A DNA stretch of 64,000 nt from Patiria miniata (lineage: Eukaryota; Echinodermata; Asteroidea; Valvatida; Asterinidae): contig NW_024037072.1 in the NCBI RefSeq assembly GCF_015706575.1, positions 21,639,162 to 21,703,161 of the forward strand. The letters are read 5' to 3'. The position numbers and the translations under genes are program-made. The notes under the pieces were generated by a model. It had not been told where the DNA came from and did not search any database. It saw nothing but the letters and a program-made list of their open reading frames with translations. This document shows, one piece after another, positions 1-11,801 of this stretch (position 1 is the first letter of the stretch; the number at the start of each line of letters is the position of its first letter).

Positions 1-2262
1 TGACTTTTCTGCAAACATTGTAGAACTTCCTTTCGAAGTCAGAGGAGCACTAATCCATACTGAAACACCCAATATTTGGAAGATTTGGGCAAAAACCATG
101 GATTTTGTGAGAAATCAATTATTATTTTTCACTGATATTACCCCAGATTTTCATCCATATTTTCTTTTGAAAAGCAAATCTTTACACAATTGGAGTTGGA
201 ATGTGTTCTAGGGTCCCTTAGGCATCTTTCTAGCAATTTTCAAGGAATTTCATTTTTTGGTCAAAATTGAAAAAAAATGCAAGGGGTTAGCCTTACTTTT
301 TTATCCAAATTTGGCCAAAAATTGACTTTTCTCCAAACAATGCAGAACTTCCTTTTGAAGTCAGAGGAGCACCAATCAATACTCAAACACCCAATATTTG
401 GAAGATTAGGGCAAAAACCATGGATTTTGTGAGCAATCAATTAATATTTTTCACTGATATTACCCCAGATTTCCATCCATATTTTCTTTTGAAAAGCAAA
501 TCTTTTCACACGGAGTTGGAATGTGTTGTAGGGTCCCTTTGGCATCTTTCTAGCAAGTTTCAAGGAATTTCATTTTTTGGTCAAAATACAAAAAAATACA
601 AGGGGTTAGCCTTACTTTTTTTTATCCAAATTTGGCCAAAAATTGACTTTTCTCCAAACATTGTAGAACTTCCTTTCGAAGTTAGAGGAGCACTAATCAA
701 TACTCAAACACCCAATATTTCGAAGATTTGGGCAAAAACCATGGATTTTGTGTGAAAGCAATTCACATTTTTCACTGATATTACCCCAGATTTTCATCCA
801 TATTTTCTTTTGAAAAGCAAATTTTGTCACAATTGGAGTTGGAATGTGTTGTAGGGTCCCTTAGGCATCTTTCTAGCAAGTTTCAAGGAATTTCATTTTT
901 TGGTCAAAATGGAAAAAAATGCAAGGGATTAGCCTTACTTTTTTATCCAAATTTGGCCAAAAATTGACTTTTCTCCAAACAATGTAGAACTTCCTTTCGA
1001 AGTCAGAGGAGCACTAATCCATACTGAAACACCCAATATTTGGAAGATTTGGGCAAAAACCATGGATTTTGTGAGAAATCAATTAATATTTTTTTCACTG
1101 ATATTACCCTATATTTTCATCCATATTTTCTTTTGAAAAGCAAATCTTGTCACAATTGGAGTTGGAATGTGTTGTATGGTCCCTTTGGCAGCTTTCTCGC
1201 AAGTTTCAAGGAATTTCATTTTTTGGTAAAAATTGAAAAAAATGCAAGGGGTTAGCCTTAATTTTATATCCAAATTTGGCCAAAAATTGACTTTTTTCCA
1301 AACAATGTAGAACTTCCTTTTGAAGTCAGAGGAGCACCAATCAATACTCAAACACCCAATATTTGGAAGATTTGGGCAAAAACCATGGATTTTGTGAGAA
1401 ATCAATTAACATTTTTCACTGATTTTACCCCATGTTTTCATCCATATTTTCTTTTGAAAAGCAAATCTTTACACAATTGGAGTTGGAATGTGTTCTAAGG
1501 TCCCTTAGGCAACTTTCAAGCAAGTTACAAGAAATTTCGTTTTTGGTCAAAATTGTAAAAAAAATGCAAGGGGTTAGCCATACTTTTTCATCTAAATTTG
1601 CCCAAAAATTGACTTTTCTCCGAATCAGTGCAGAACTTACTTTCGAAGTCAGAGGAGCACCAATCAAAACTCAAACACCCCATATTTGTAAGATTTGGGC
1701 AAAAACTATCGATTTTGTGAGAAATCAATTAACATTTTTGACAGATTTTACCCAATATTTTCATCCATATTTTCTTTTGAAAAGCAAATCTTTACACAAT
1801 TGGAGTTGGAATGTGTTGTAGGGTCCTAAAAGCATTTTTCTAGCAAGTTTCAAGGAACTTCCTTTCGAAGTCAGAGGAGCACTTATCAATACTCAAACAC
1901 CCAATATTTTGAAAATTTGTGCAAAAACCATCGAATTTGTAAAAAATGAATGAACATTTCTGACTGATTTTACCCCATATTTTCGTCCATATTTTCTGAT
2001 GAAAAACAAATCCTGTCTACAAATGGAGTTGAAATGTGTTCTAAGGTCCCTTAGGCATCTTTCTAGCAAGTTACAAGAAATTTCGGGGGTTTTTGGTGAA
2101 AATTGAAAAAAATACAAGGGGCTAGCCTTACCTCTTTATCCAAATTTGGCCAACAATTGACTTTTCTCAAACAATGCAGTTCGAAGTCAGAGGAGCACCA
2201 ATCAATATTTAAACACCCAATGTTTGAAAGATTTGGGCAAAATCATCGATTTTGTGAGAAAT
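1..2262. repeat. 322-bp head-to-tail satellite array, truncated at the left edge
   Basis: The phrase CCATGGATTTTGTG, or its decayed form, recurs at 97, 419, 740, 1061, 1384, 1707, 1929 and 2244. Spacing is therefore 322, 321, 321, 323, 323, 222 and 315 bp. All copies share one orientation. The 222-bp interval is one unit with about 100 bp missing. Copies toward 2262 are more diverged than those at the left, as expected at an array edge. The array is AT-rich with no sustained reading frame, and it runs past position 1. I do not recognise the family. Confidence 0.93.
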
Positions 2263-3521
2263 AAATGTACTTTGTACTCTATCATGTGTAGAGGTGTTTA
2301 ATTGGGCCGATGTGGTTAATTGTAATCAAGCTAATTAGCATAATTAATATTTGCATTTACGGAAAGTCCGTAAAAATACGGCGAAAACACGGAATATTTC
2401 ACTTTACGGAGTCCGTAAATTGACGGGCATTTTTAACAGTGTATGTTTAGCACACGTATAGGTCAACGACTAACGAGGCTGCCGTATGCATTATTTATTT
2501 TCCAAACAAATGAAAACACTCGTTATTGCATGGAGCCAAAACAGATGCACACAGCAATGTTTCAGGTTTCTCGGCCTATTATTAAGACTAATTGTTTTTG
2601 AGGAGAATTCTAAGAAAGCATGATGGCCGAGTGGTTAGATTCGTCGTCCACGAATCGCGGAGTCCGGGGATCGAATCCCGTCGGTGTCTGTTTTGCTTCT
2701 CACCGCACGCGTTCTATTCAGTCATTATAAGATGTTTAATTTCCCGTCGTAGAATACCAACAGTACCTTAGCTTAATCGGTAAGCACTGCTGCTGGTACT
2801 GTCCGCGAGTTCCAGGTTGGCACCTTCGTACAGGTTCAGGGCATGTGGTCCACTCGGAGGATCAGGGCTTAGGGGGCCGCCCTATTCCTCCCTTAGCTCT
2901 TTGCTTTTACATGGTGACTGGCCCTCCGGGGTTACATGGATGGACAGGGAAGGAAGTGTGTATTGGCCGGGAACGCCGAGATCCCAGAAGAGTCCTAAGG
3001 GATTGGCTGGGGCATTGTTATGGCTCAGACCGATCCCTGAATGCTTGGCTAGCACATAACTTTTTGATTTTTTTTTCCCTATTTTTTTTTAAACTGTTGT
3101 TTAATAAGTTTGATGTTTACATCTGCTCGGCAGGCCTACGGTAGTATTATAAACAAAGCAAAGTAATAAATCAATGAATTTTTAATAATTGACTATAATC
3201 AAAACGAAGTTTTGTTCGATCAATATGACTATGCCATTATTATTGGAGTAAGGTACGCAGTATGCAATATTACACCGGGCAAAAATAAAAATGTACATTG
3301 TAATAAGTTTATTACGTTTCAAAATAATAATATTTCTTTAATTGTGAACATTCCCAAAATATCATAGTATAGTAATTCGCAAAATAGGAAATCGCAAGAA
3401 AACAAAGCCCCTCACCCTTAAAACTGGAAATACAAAATACCCGAATGTACCTTGAGGATTGAATTTGAAAATTCCATAACATGGGGCTTTTACAGACTTG
3501 CCTTTGACTGTCAGTGACAGA
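2263..3521. other. Intergenic stretch with tRNA-like remnants
   Basis: No gene seen. Around 2620-2700 a tRNA-like block has an A-box-like TGGCCGAGTGG and a B-box-like GGGATCGAATCCC, but its acceptor ends do not pair. A second weak tRNA-like block lies near 2763-2835. The stretch 2610-3060 is clearly more GC-rich than its surroundings and ends in a T-rich tail near 3070-3090. This would fit a composite tRNA-derived SINE. The remainder is AT-rich, with no pattern I can name. Confidence 0.5.
2620..2700 (+). repeat. Degenerate tRNA-like sequence (SINE head or tRNA pseudogene)
   Basis: It starts near GATGGCCGAGTGGTTAGA, which matches an RNA polymerase III A box. About 35 bases later comes CCGGGGATCGAATCCCG, a good B box and T-arm. 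A 7-bp hairpin GATTCGT/ACGAATC occupies the anticodon-arm position but gives a 5-base loop. The 5' GCATGAT and 3' end do not form an acceptor stem. A functional tRNA is therefore unlikely. Confidence 0.4.
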
Positions 3522-3719
3522 CAGTCACGGATCCAGCCGGCTGGGGGGGGGGGGGGTCGAACCCCTCTTTTGCTCTAATGACACAATAAGGTAAAGATAT
3601 TCTGCAGTGGTTATTAATATCATGGAGGAATAAGAACACATTAATATGTATCTGACGGGCCTGAACCACTCCCCCTCCTCCCAACCCAACCCCAGCAAAA
3701 GTTACTAGATCCGCCTCTG
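3522..3719. mobile_element. Short TIR element (MITE), CGGATCCAG type
   Basis: The left end CAGTCACGGATCCAG and the reverse complement of the right end, CAGAGGCGGATCTAG, match at most positions. They bound about 200 bp that include a run of G and a run of C-rich sequence. There is no coding capacity. The ends resemble hAT-type non-autonomous elements, but I could not find a target-site duplication, so the family and exact ends are uncertain. Confidence 0.5.
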
Positions 3720-4253
3720 ACGTAAGTAATTAGTACATTGATATGAAATGTGATATCGACTTAGGTCCCCAGTCTCGCGCACACATTGACTAATATGCGC
3801 ATATATACCCTCGACAACAGAGGATGCGTCATGGTGGGCAGCCCGCAAGTTACTGTGGGAAATAATCTAAGCGAATGGCTACCGCCCTCTGGGAGAATAA
3901 TGCATGTAGTGATGCCTAAGGGATAGTAGAATCAGCCCACATTTCTGTAGGGGGATTTTGGGCATCAGCGAATCTTTGAAAATTGATTTGATATTTTTTA
4001 GTTGCTTTTGCACACAGATAGATTCGCCTAGTGATCACACGGGTTCCCTGCAGTCCCTACATCGATCGCTGATCCTGATGTTTTTTTTTTGGGGGGGGGG
4101 GGGGTTGACCCAATCTCTATATGTACCCTGGAAAAAATGAATTATTGTTAAGCTACGAATTATTTGAAACTTGTGCGTTAATTATTTCATATAACATTTG
4201 GTTCAATGTTTCCGTTCAAAACTGAATGACTTTTTTATTGCCAAAAAAGCTGC
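3720..4253. other. Intergenic, nothing recognised
   Basis: AT-rich sequence with a T/G homopolymer run near 4080-4105. No gene, RNA or repeat could be supported. Confidence 0.6.
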
Positions 4254-4627
4254 ATTTAAGGCCAAAAAATGTCTCAGGTTTCTGGTATGGAGCTTCCCCA
4301 AAACATGGTGCGGCGACGCGGCTTTTTTTTTTTTTACCTTTTTTTCCTTCAAATGTCGGCTGATGACTGCAAATGGTGCCCGACTACACTTAGCGCAAAT
4401 ATATGGGAGTCCAGAGAGGCCACATCAAGCTTATTCTCAATCATAACCCCATCTAAAAATACGTTTAAATTGTGCAGCAGCAGGATTCCAGTCAAACGAG
4501 TGAGTTTGGCAGTTTTGAGACATCATCTTCATTGAAAAAAAACCAACACTTTTTCATTTTGCCGACGCGCATGGCTACGGCGACGCGCGCGCATACCAGA
4601 AACCGGAGACTTTTTTTTTGCCTAAAG
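4254..4627. mobile_element. Foldback/MITE-like inverted repeat
   Basis: The left arm begins TTTAAGGCCAAAAAATGTCT and continues CAGGTTTCTGGTATG. The reverse complement of the right arm (about 4585-4627) reads CTTTAGGC, an A run, then CTCCGGTTTCTGGTATG. Both arms contain a GC-rich GGCGACGCG block further in. The arms flank about 300 bp with no coding capacity, fitting a non-autonomous inverted-repeat element. Confidence 0.55.
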
Positions 4628-7600
4628 AAGAATCTACCGACATGTACATGTATTTTTCTAGGTGAAACTTGAAAACAGCGCAGAGAGAACAACTTGAAGG
4701 AGATTGTCCAACTGAAAATTTAACAAATGTGATGTAGGCTGTTTCAAGTGTGCCACTTACGAATGGGAAACAAGCATTTAAAAAAACACCTGACACATGT
4801 ACATCGTGTATACTAAAAAAAAACTAGACAATGAAACTTATAAATTCATGAATGACTGTTTTATTATTACAAGGCATCCATAAGAACAGACAAAAATCCA
4901 CACAAGTTTTAAACCTGCAAAGGAACCTTACATTCCAGATACACATGTACCAGTACATGATAGTTTCTGCTAATAAAAATGACAGTAAAAATCAAGTGCA
5001 GCATAAAAACATTTGAAAACCTATGAAAGTTACCAGTGCTGCGTTGGCAGACATTGTAGTAAATTTTCCACACATTTGTTTGTGATATTTTCTTTTTAGA
5101 TATCAACGGTACTTTCGACTTAAACATACATTGTGTAATTTTTTTTTTTTTAAATATAAGTCAAAGATTCCCATGTGAAAGTATTTCAGAGCATTCTGTC
5201 GACATCAAACGCAGCAGTAGTTCATAAAGTCTACTGTTAATTCTCATGTTTCTTAATTTCCTTTTTTACAACTGCTGTGGGTTTTGAAATAACTAAAGGA
5301 ATTTTTCTGAAAGTACAGGTGATAACAAAAACTGGTGAAGCCAAGCACATTGTGCTATGGTGGATAAAAAAAGGAGTAACAACAACTTTTCCTTTTTGAA
5401 AAGAAAATGAAATTAGCATTTGATATTGTGAAGGACCCAAATGGTTATATCTATGTACAGTATTATACATAATGGCCTCTTTTAAAGAGGATATACGCAC
5501 GTACTCACCATATATTCTTGGATAAATAAATATCATACACTACCTACATGTACATAAAGGTTGGTATTTTGGGTCACATAAATTTGTAACCACACCTATG
5601 AAGGTTGTCTGTGTAAGTTGGGGGGGGGGGGCGTTATCACAGCAACATATGACTGTGTTTGGAATGGGCACTAGCACTGTTCTTCGATGTGATGTAAACT
5701 GTGTCCAATACACAAATTTAGGTGTTTGTCACATCTTTGAGAATATAACATGTCAGAAGTAATTGCCTTGTTAGACAATTTAAACAAACTTAATTTAAAG
5801 TTATCTGCTTGTACAATTGTCTCTTGCCAATGCTATTATTAAGGGTATTTTCGCTCGCCATACAGATAGTTGAAATGGCCATCTAATAATTTACTGGCAA
5901 GAAGACAATCGAATGTACTCTTTAGCTACCGTAAAACTGAAGATAGGGTCGGGCTTTGTTGGTTTATAGCAAGTTGAACCGACAAATTGGATGTGCAATA
6001 TTAACAAAAGGCACTTTTCTGGAAAGTGTTGTTGCTCTTTGCTCATTATTGATACAAGTAGGTGATTATTATGATTACACACATTTGAGAATCATGTTAA
6101 ATGGCTAGAAATTACTACAAAATGATCATATCATAAGTCATTCTTTACATAAATGTAATAAAATGTACAAAACATACTGAAAACCTTTCAGTATTAGAGG
6201 TATATGTATGTTCTAGCACTTTTTTTTCAGGTATACATCAAAAGTCTTACTGTTTGTATGAGACCATAATTTTTGCAATAACAATATGAAGGCGGACATT
6301 GAATTCTCATGTACGAGGTGCACAAATACTGACTACTACTGAAAACACTTCCGTGTAAGAGGTATATGTTTTTGTTCAAGAACATTTTGTAAGGAAAACG
6401 ACATGTCAACTTTAAATGTTTTTCAAAATATGTTCATCACAGATTGTCAGCAAAATCAGTATCAAATGATGACAGATACAAGAGGCAACATTTTTAGTGC
6501 AGTGAGTGTGACAGGAATCTTACAAATTCTCTACAGGAATCTCCGACCCTTTTTGCAATTCACTTTTTGAGCATCTATGTTTTCAGTGGAGAGACATCAA
6601 TGAGTATTATGTACTTCAAATTTGCCGTTTGTTCGGGTTGGGTGGGTTGGGTTGGCGGTGGGAGTGGGGCTGTAGTGGGAGGGGGGTTGGGATGAGGGAG
6701 TATAGGGTCAGGTAAGAGGCTGGTAGCCAAAACATCCCCTAATGCACGGAACAATTTTTACAAAGTTGGTGGTTACACATTTTTTAGACAACAGGAGTTT
6801 TTCACAGGTTTTTGGTATGATGGAAAATACCATGACAACTTCAATTCAAAAGAAAGACAGTATTAACATTAAAACATTAAAAAATAAAGATAACAGAGAA
6901 AGGGATCCTTCACCTGAAGGAGGCAGACAGAAAGAGAGAATATTGAAATGTGAGCACCAGAAACACGTTCTTTTATTGACCTCATCATCCCACCTAACGA
7001 TGAGCTATCCATGCTAGTTCAGCTTCATGGATTTCCCGATATATTCAAAAATGGAATACGGAATCAAGGACAATACCGTTGGAAGACAGTGTTTGCCTGA
7101 GCCGATGATTCAGGTCATTTTCTCTGTAAGTATGATTGTTTTAAGTATGATTTGCATCAGTTATCCAAGACCAACATATTAAACAAATCCAAAGATGGGA
7201 CTAACAAGCTCATCAGTTTTTAAACTTCTTGTAACTCAATGTGTTGCTGTACATAGTGTGGATAGTTGGGAGGGGTCAAAGGTCAAAACTTGGTACTCCC
7301 CTCTCATTCCCTCCTTACTGCGGTGAAAGGATCCATTTTTAACCTAAAAAACACAGTTGGGAGACTTTTAAGCGCACTCAAGGCAGCAGGCATATCAGTT
7401 TCTTTCCAAGATTTCTTTTGGTGTTTCTATTTCAGAGTAGAGAAGTTTGGAACCAAGCTGTTTGACGTGGGCACAGGAGATCAGCGCGACGGACCAACAC
7501 TGTCTTTGTGGCTGAGTGAGGGATTTCAGACCAGAGACTTTTTCAAGTCAACAACCACCAAAAGCTGAATTAGATATCCCTGCTGCATTTTGTTTCCGAA

Positions 7601-7797
7601 AAGTCTTAAATTGTTACAACACAAGGACTAACTTCAAGAACCTTGAACGTGTCTAAAAAATTAAATTCTTGAGCAATAAGGCTGATCATGTGTTGGCATA
7701 GTATGGTAATACATGTACTTATTTGATACAAACCTTACTGGCTGTCACCTACAATGAAAATGAAGCCCATCTGTACCATGCTATCAGTTCTATCACG

Positions 7798-7892
7798 AAG
7801 GCCCCCTTCCATGGCGAAAGCATTGTGGGCATCGTGGGGCAGACACTTTGTACAATAGCTTGCACAATGCTTTCACCATCGAAGGGGGCCTT
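7798..7892. repeat. 29-bp-arm inverted repeat (hairpin)
   Basis: The left arm 7798-7826 and right arm 7864-7892 are reverse complements, with 2 mismatches in 29. They share AAGGCCCCCTTC and GAAAGCATTGT, and the loop is 37 bases. If transcribed it would fold into a stem of pre-miRNA size, but small foldback transposon remnants look the same. Confidence 0.75.
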
Positions 7893-7939
7893 GTATGTGT
7901 GTAGTGATCACGTGCCCAGATTCATCTATAAAACACCTC

Positions 7940-8208
7940 GGCCCAATTTCACGGTGCTGCTAAGCACATGATTTTCCGCTAACAGAGCCTCCATCTATTT
8001 CATGGAGACCATAAGCATAAGCACAGCAAAAGGCATGCTTACTTCAGAGGAAAAATTTGCTTAGCTTAGTGACGTTACAAAAGAAATCTCCATGCACGCG
8101 TGACCTTTAGCACATCCACACCGTGAAGTGCTTAAGGTTAGCAAAATTTTCTGCTATGCTAAGCACAACTTTTTTGCTAACTGTTAAGCAGCGCCGTAAA
8201 ATTGGGTT
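7940..8208. mobile_element. Inverted-repeat element, GCCCAATTTCACGG family
   Basis: It begins GCCCAATTTCACGGTGCTGC followed by TAAGCA. It ends with CTGTTAAGCAGCGCCG followed by TAAAATTGGGTT, the reverse complement of that start with a few changes. CTAAGCA/TGCTTAG words fill the interior. A second member lies at 47228-47432. No coding capacity, so a short non-autonomous element. Confidence 0.6.
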
Positions 8209-9077
8209 CTGGTTTCTGGGTGAATTTACCACTTTGTTCTTTTCAAACCTGTGTAATTGCACTCACAGCCCATTAACAGTCCCTGTTGTTCGACACTACA
8301 AAACTTGGGTGTTACCTTTCGGAATAGATACTCCAGAATTGCATCATGACCCTTATGGTTTTACAGTCTACGTGAAAGTGAAGAAGTGTACACAAAAATG
8401 AAAACATTTTTTCATGAACACAACTATAACAGCCTAGGTTGCTAGGATTTCAAAAAAAAGAACAAAAAATACAATAGCTTTAAGCAATGTACAATATGAA
8501 CAACATTATTAAATAAACTATACATGTAGATAATAATACGCTATTAATTACAAGTTGTACACACACACACTAAAATCAACAATCCACTGATAGACCAAAA
8601 AAGTGGATTAGCCGCACCATTAAAAGAGCAAATAGTCATATTTCTAACTTACATTGTACGTTTACTTGTTAGCATTACTTCTTTTTTTTTACATTACAAT
8701 ACATGCCAAAAAATGTGGCTAAGTCAAATTTTTTTCAAATCCGTTTAAAGGGTAATACGTACAAATGTACAGAACAACTATGATCTTTGGGTATTTGAAT
8801 AAAAAAATTGACAGTTATACAAATTTTTGTTTTCATTCATTAAAAAAAACCTGTTATGTGTCCGTAATTACAATATCACTTTCTTTTACAAGTATTTACA
8901 TGGACTTTTCCATATAAGAAAATATTGTGAAACAACAGTTTCCAGTAATATACTTGAATATTGGCACTAACTCTTCCCTTAGATTTTTGCTTTCCTTTTG
9001 CCCAGGCGAAAAACTAAAAATAGGCAGCATAAAAAAGCAAGTTACTACTTTTTCCCCGGAAACAATGCAACATCTGA

Positions 9078-9083
9078 TTTATT
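9078..9083 (-). terminator. Candidate poly(A) signal AATAAA
   Basis: TTTATT on the plus strand reads AATAAA in gene sense, 257 bases after the TAG stop. This is the first canonical hexamer I noticed downstream. Others lie further on (about 6972 and 4860), so use of this one is unproven. Confidence 0.3.
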
Positions 9084-9339
9084 TGTGATTACGACTAGTC
9101 GCAAGGACTAGCCACAGGAGCATTTTTGATCAATGTAATGTGGTACTTCTGAATAAGTGAAAACAAATTCACAAATCTTCTTTGTGACCTTTTGAAACGA
9201 GATGAGAGAATTTGTCTGAACAATTTTCTTTAATTTTATGTTTTAATTATAAAGACCTCCAGTAGGGTCAAACATTTTCTTAACTCAAAAAATATAACTC
9301 ACAATATACTATAACAAACCGACTCTTAAGTGGATAAAG

Positions 9340-11801
9340 CTAGGACTCGGTGGGGGTTGCATAGCCAGAATGAAAGCTTTCTTCAGAGGAATCCTGAGTA
9401 GAGAATTCGGACCTAGCGTCAGTGTAATTACTCTCACAGGATGTGGCCCTGTGAAGACCTTCAGAGCTCTGGGCTCTCAAAAACACAGGGCTGCTGTTGG
9501 ACGTGACGTTTGGTCTGCAAGATGATCTGTGGGTGTCTTCTTCACACTGTTTTTGTTGTTCTGTTTCCTCCTCTTCCATATTCTCTTTAAACTCCACTTC
9601 CTCTTCCACCTCTTTTGCTTCTGGTTTTGTGCCCTCAACCAGTTCATCTTCTTTGATAGACGACTGTGACAGCAACCGTTGCTCCTCTGCTTTGTTTTGT
9701 TTCTCTGCTTTAATTTCTTCCTTAGGGTTGACGCAAGTCCTGGGGACAGGCTTCGAGACAGCCTTCTCAAGCTCTTGAAAGCGCTCCTTGAGCGATCGGA
9801 AGAGGATGGGCTCCGAGTCTTGAGGGGAAGGCTCAGTGGATGTTTCCGACCCGGTCAGGTTAAGGGGACTCCTTGCTACATGGACAGGTGAAGCATGGGC
9901 ACTGCTCTCTCTACTCTCAACCCTAAACCCGGTCAGGTTGAGGGTACCTCTTGCTACATGGACAGGTGAAGCATGGGCGCTGCTCTGCAAGCTGCTAGCA
10001 TAGCTGCTCATCCCGTCTGGCTCATCTGAGCAGTGAGATGCCGTGTCTGAGTAAGACATCTCCAGGGTGCTTCCCTCAGTCTTGTTGTACCTCTTGGGGA
10101 TGGGTCTGGAGACCCATTCCTGAAGCTCTTGCCTCCTCTCCCGCAGAGACTTTATCTTGGAGCTGCTGGCCTCGTCCTGTGACTGCTTGTGGAACTCTGC
10201 GTTCTGCCGGATGGATTGCAGGCGTTGCTGTATTCCCATCGAGACTGGGGTCACAACTTTGGATTCTTTCTTTTTTGATGAAGGTTTCTCAAATTTCTTG
10301 ACCACATCTCGCACTGACTTCCTGTTCCGATTGTTGCGACTCAATGATGGAGTGTTGTCCTGGCTCAGGGATTCAGTTTTGTCCTCATCTGAAGACGATC
10401 CAGTGCTACGGACAAGAGTGGCATGAAAGACTGAATCCGAGATATGACGTACCCGACCCCTGGAGGGTGCTATCCATGACTCATTCTCTGTCATGGCCCT
10501 CTGGAAGGTCTCAATTTTACTAGTGACCTTGCTAGCTGTCTTGGGTCTGACAACAGCATGTCCATCCTTGTCTTCCTTTATTGAGAAACCCTCAGTGTGA
10601 GCTGTGCCATCCCGATCTACGTAAGGATCACTAAAGACATGCCTTGTCACAACAAGTTTGGGACTCTCTTTGGCCTTGCGGCTAAACTCACGAGCAAGCT
10701 TGATGACTGTCTTTGGTACAACAGCTGCCGGAGCTTCATCTTTTGTGTGATCTTCTTCTGGTTGACAAGATTTCGCTGGCTCTGAGTTGGGTTTCTCCTC
10801 TTCAAACCTCTTACCTGTTGAAACAGTGCATGTACTAGTTATATCGTCTGATGCCGCTTTTCCTGCTTCAGTTTTGGCATCCTCATTATCAGAGAGGTGG
10901 AACTGCGAATACTTCTCTCCTAGCTTTTTGAAGGCACTGTTGACAGATTCTAGAAGATTTTCATTGGAGGAATAGGAGGACAGTTCTCCTGATGCTCCAT
11001 GAGATGATGGAGACGCATCTAGGATCTCTTTGCGAGTTGGGCTACCACTCCTGTCCTCTGTGTTTGTGTCCAGCATATTGGGATCTGAGTGTGATCGGTT
11101 GTGCATCTCACTAACAGCAGCTAACATGCATCTGTCATCACTGTTGGACCGAGAAAGCGGAACCTTGAGAGGTACATGCATTGCTACGTCTGCACTGAGA
11201 GGCCGGGCACCGTATGATAAACTCCGGTTCCTGACATAAGTCTCCGAGGACATTGGAAGCCACACGTCTCCATTTTTACGAGTGCCAAGAGGCCGGTAGC
11301 TCTTGATGTTTGAGTGTCGGAGCTTGAACGGTTCCGAAGGGGAAACCTTCTTGATGTAAGACGGCAAGGATTCCAGGTCCACAGCATCCTCGTTTCCCAC
11401 GCTAGCATTAGGGACAATTTCAGGCAAGGATTCTAAGGCTTCCAGCTCATCAGGACTTTCCATATTCTCGATAAGTTCCTCAATGGCATTGTCATCCTCC
11501 TCGCTGCCTTCCAAGCCAAGACGTCTCCGGACAAGATCTGGCTTCTTGGCTGGGTCTTCAGAGCTCTTACCCCTATCAGTTCCACTCCGCCTGCCTGAGC
11601 CATTAGCATCTCGGTCTCCTTCAGTGCTAGTGTGTTCAGACAGTGTCATGCTACCGATGCCAGAGTCTCTGTTGGATTCCCGTTTCTTGGTCAGGTTGCT
11701 CCGTACAGCCGCCCGCTCTTTCTCCTCATCGCTGTGTGTGCTCGACACGCTGCCATCAAGCTCCATGCTGTTGCGGCTCAGTCTTTGGCTAAGGTTATCT
11801 G
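9340..11801 (-). CDS. RhoGEF coding exon 15 (820-residue C-terminal tail and stop)
   Basis: Half of the protein (808-1627) in one exon, ending in TAG at 9340-9342; the acceptor is TTTTACAG. It is Ser/acidic/basic-rich and probably disordered, with short helical pieces. Visible motifs are DSGIGS at 853-858 (beta-TrCP degron type), RSHSDP at 1043-1048 (14-3-3 mode 1 type), RSLSYGARPL near 1000, a duplicated SSAHASPVHVAR segment and a twice-occurring SL-ER-QEL-x-VS-P-P helix. The exon continues open up to 11826, but the first residues before 11801 are intron. The C-terminus SGYATPTES is not a standard PDZ ligand. Confidence 0.95.

Larger units (their letters stand above)
4628..9339 (-). other. 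3' flank of the RhoGEF gene, possibly partly 3' UTR
   Basis: There is no coding sequence on either strand. The possible 3' UTR of the gene ending at 9340 lies here. The nearest poly(A) signal is at 9078-9083, and a more distant AATAAA on the minus strand lies at about 4860-4865. The real transcript end cannot be chosen from sequence. A G-rich stretch (6625-6700), a hairpin (7798-7892) and an inverted-repeat element (7940-8208) lie inside and are listed separately. Confidence 0.5.

Noticed and set aside
2620-2700. Working tRNA gene
   Set aside because: The boxes are good but the acceptor stem does not pair and the anticodon loop has the wrong size.
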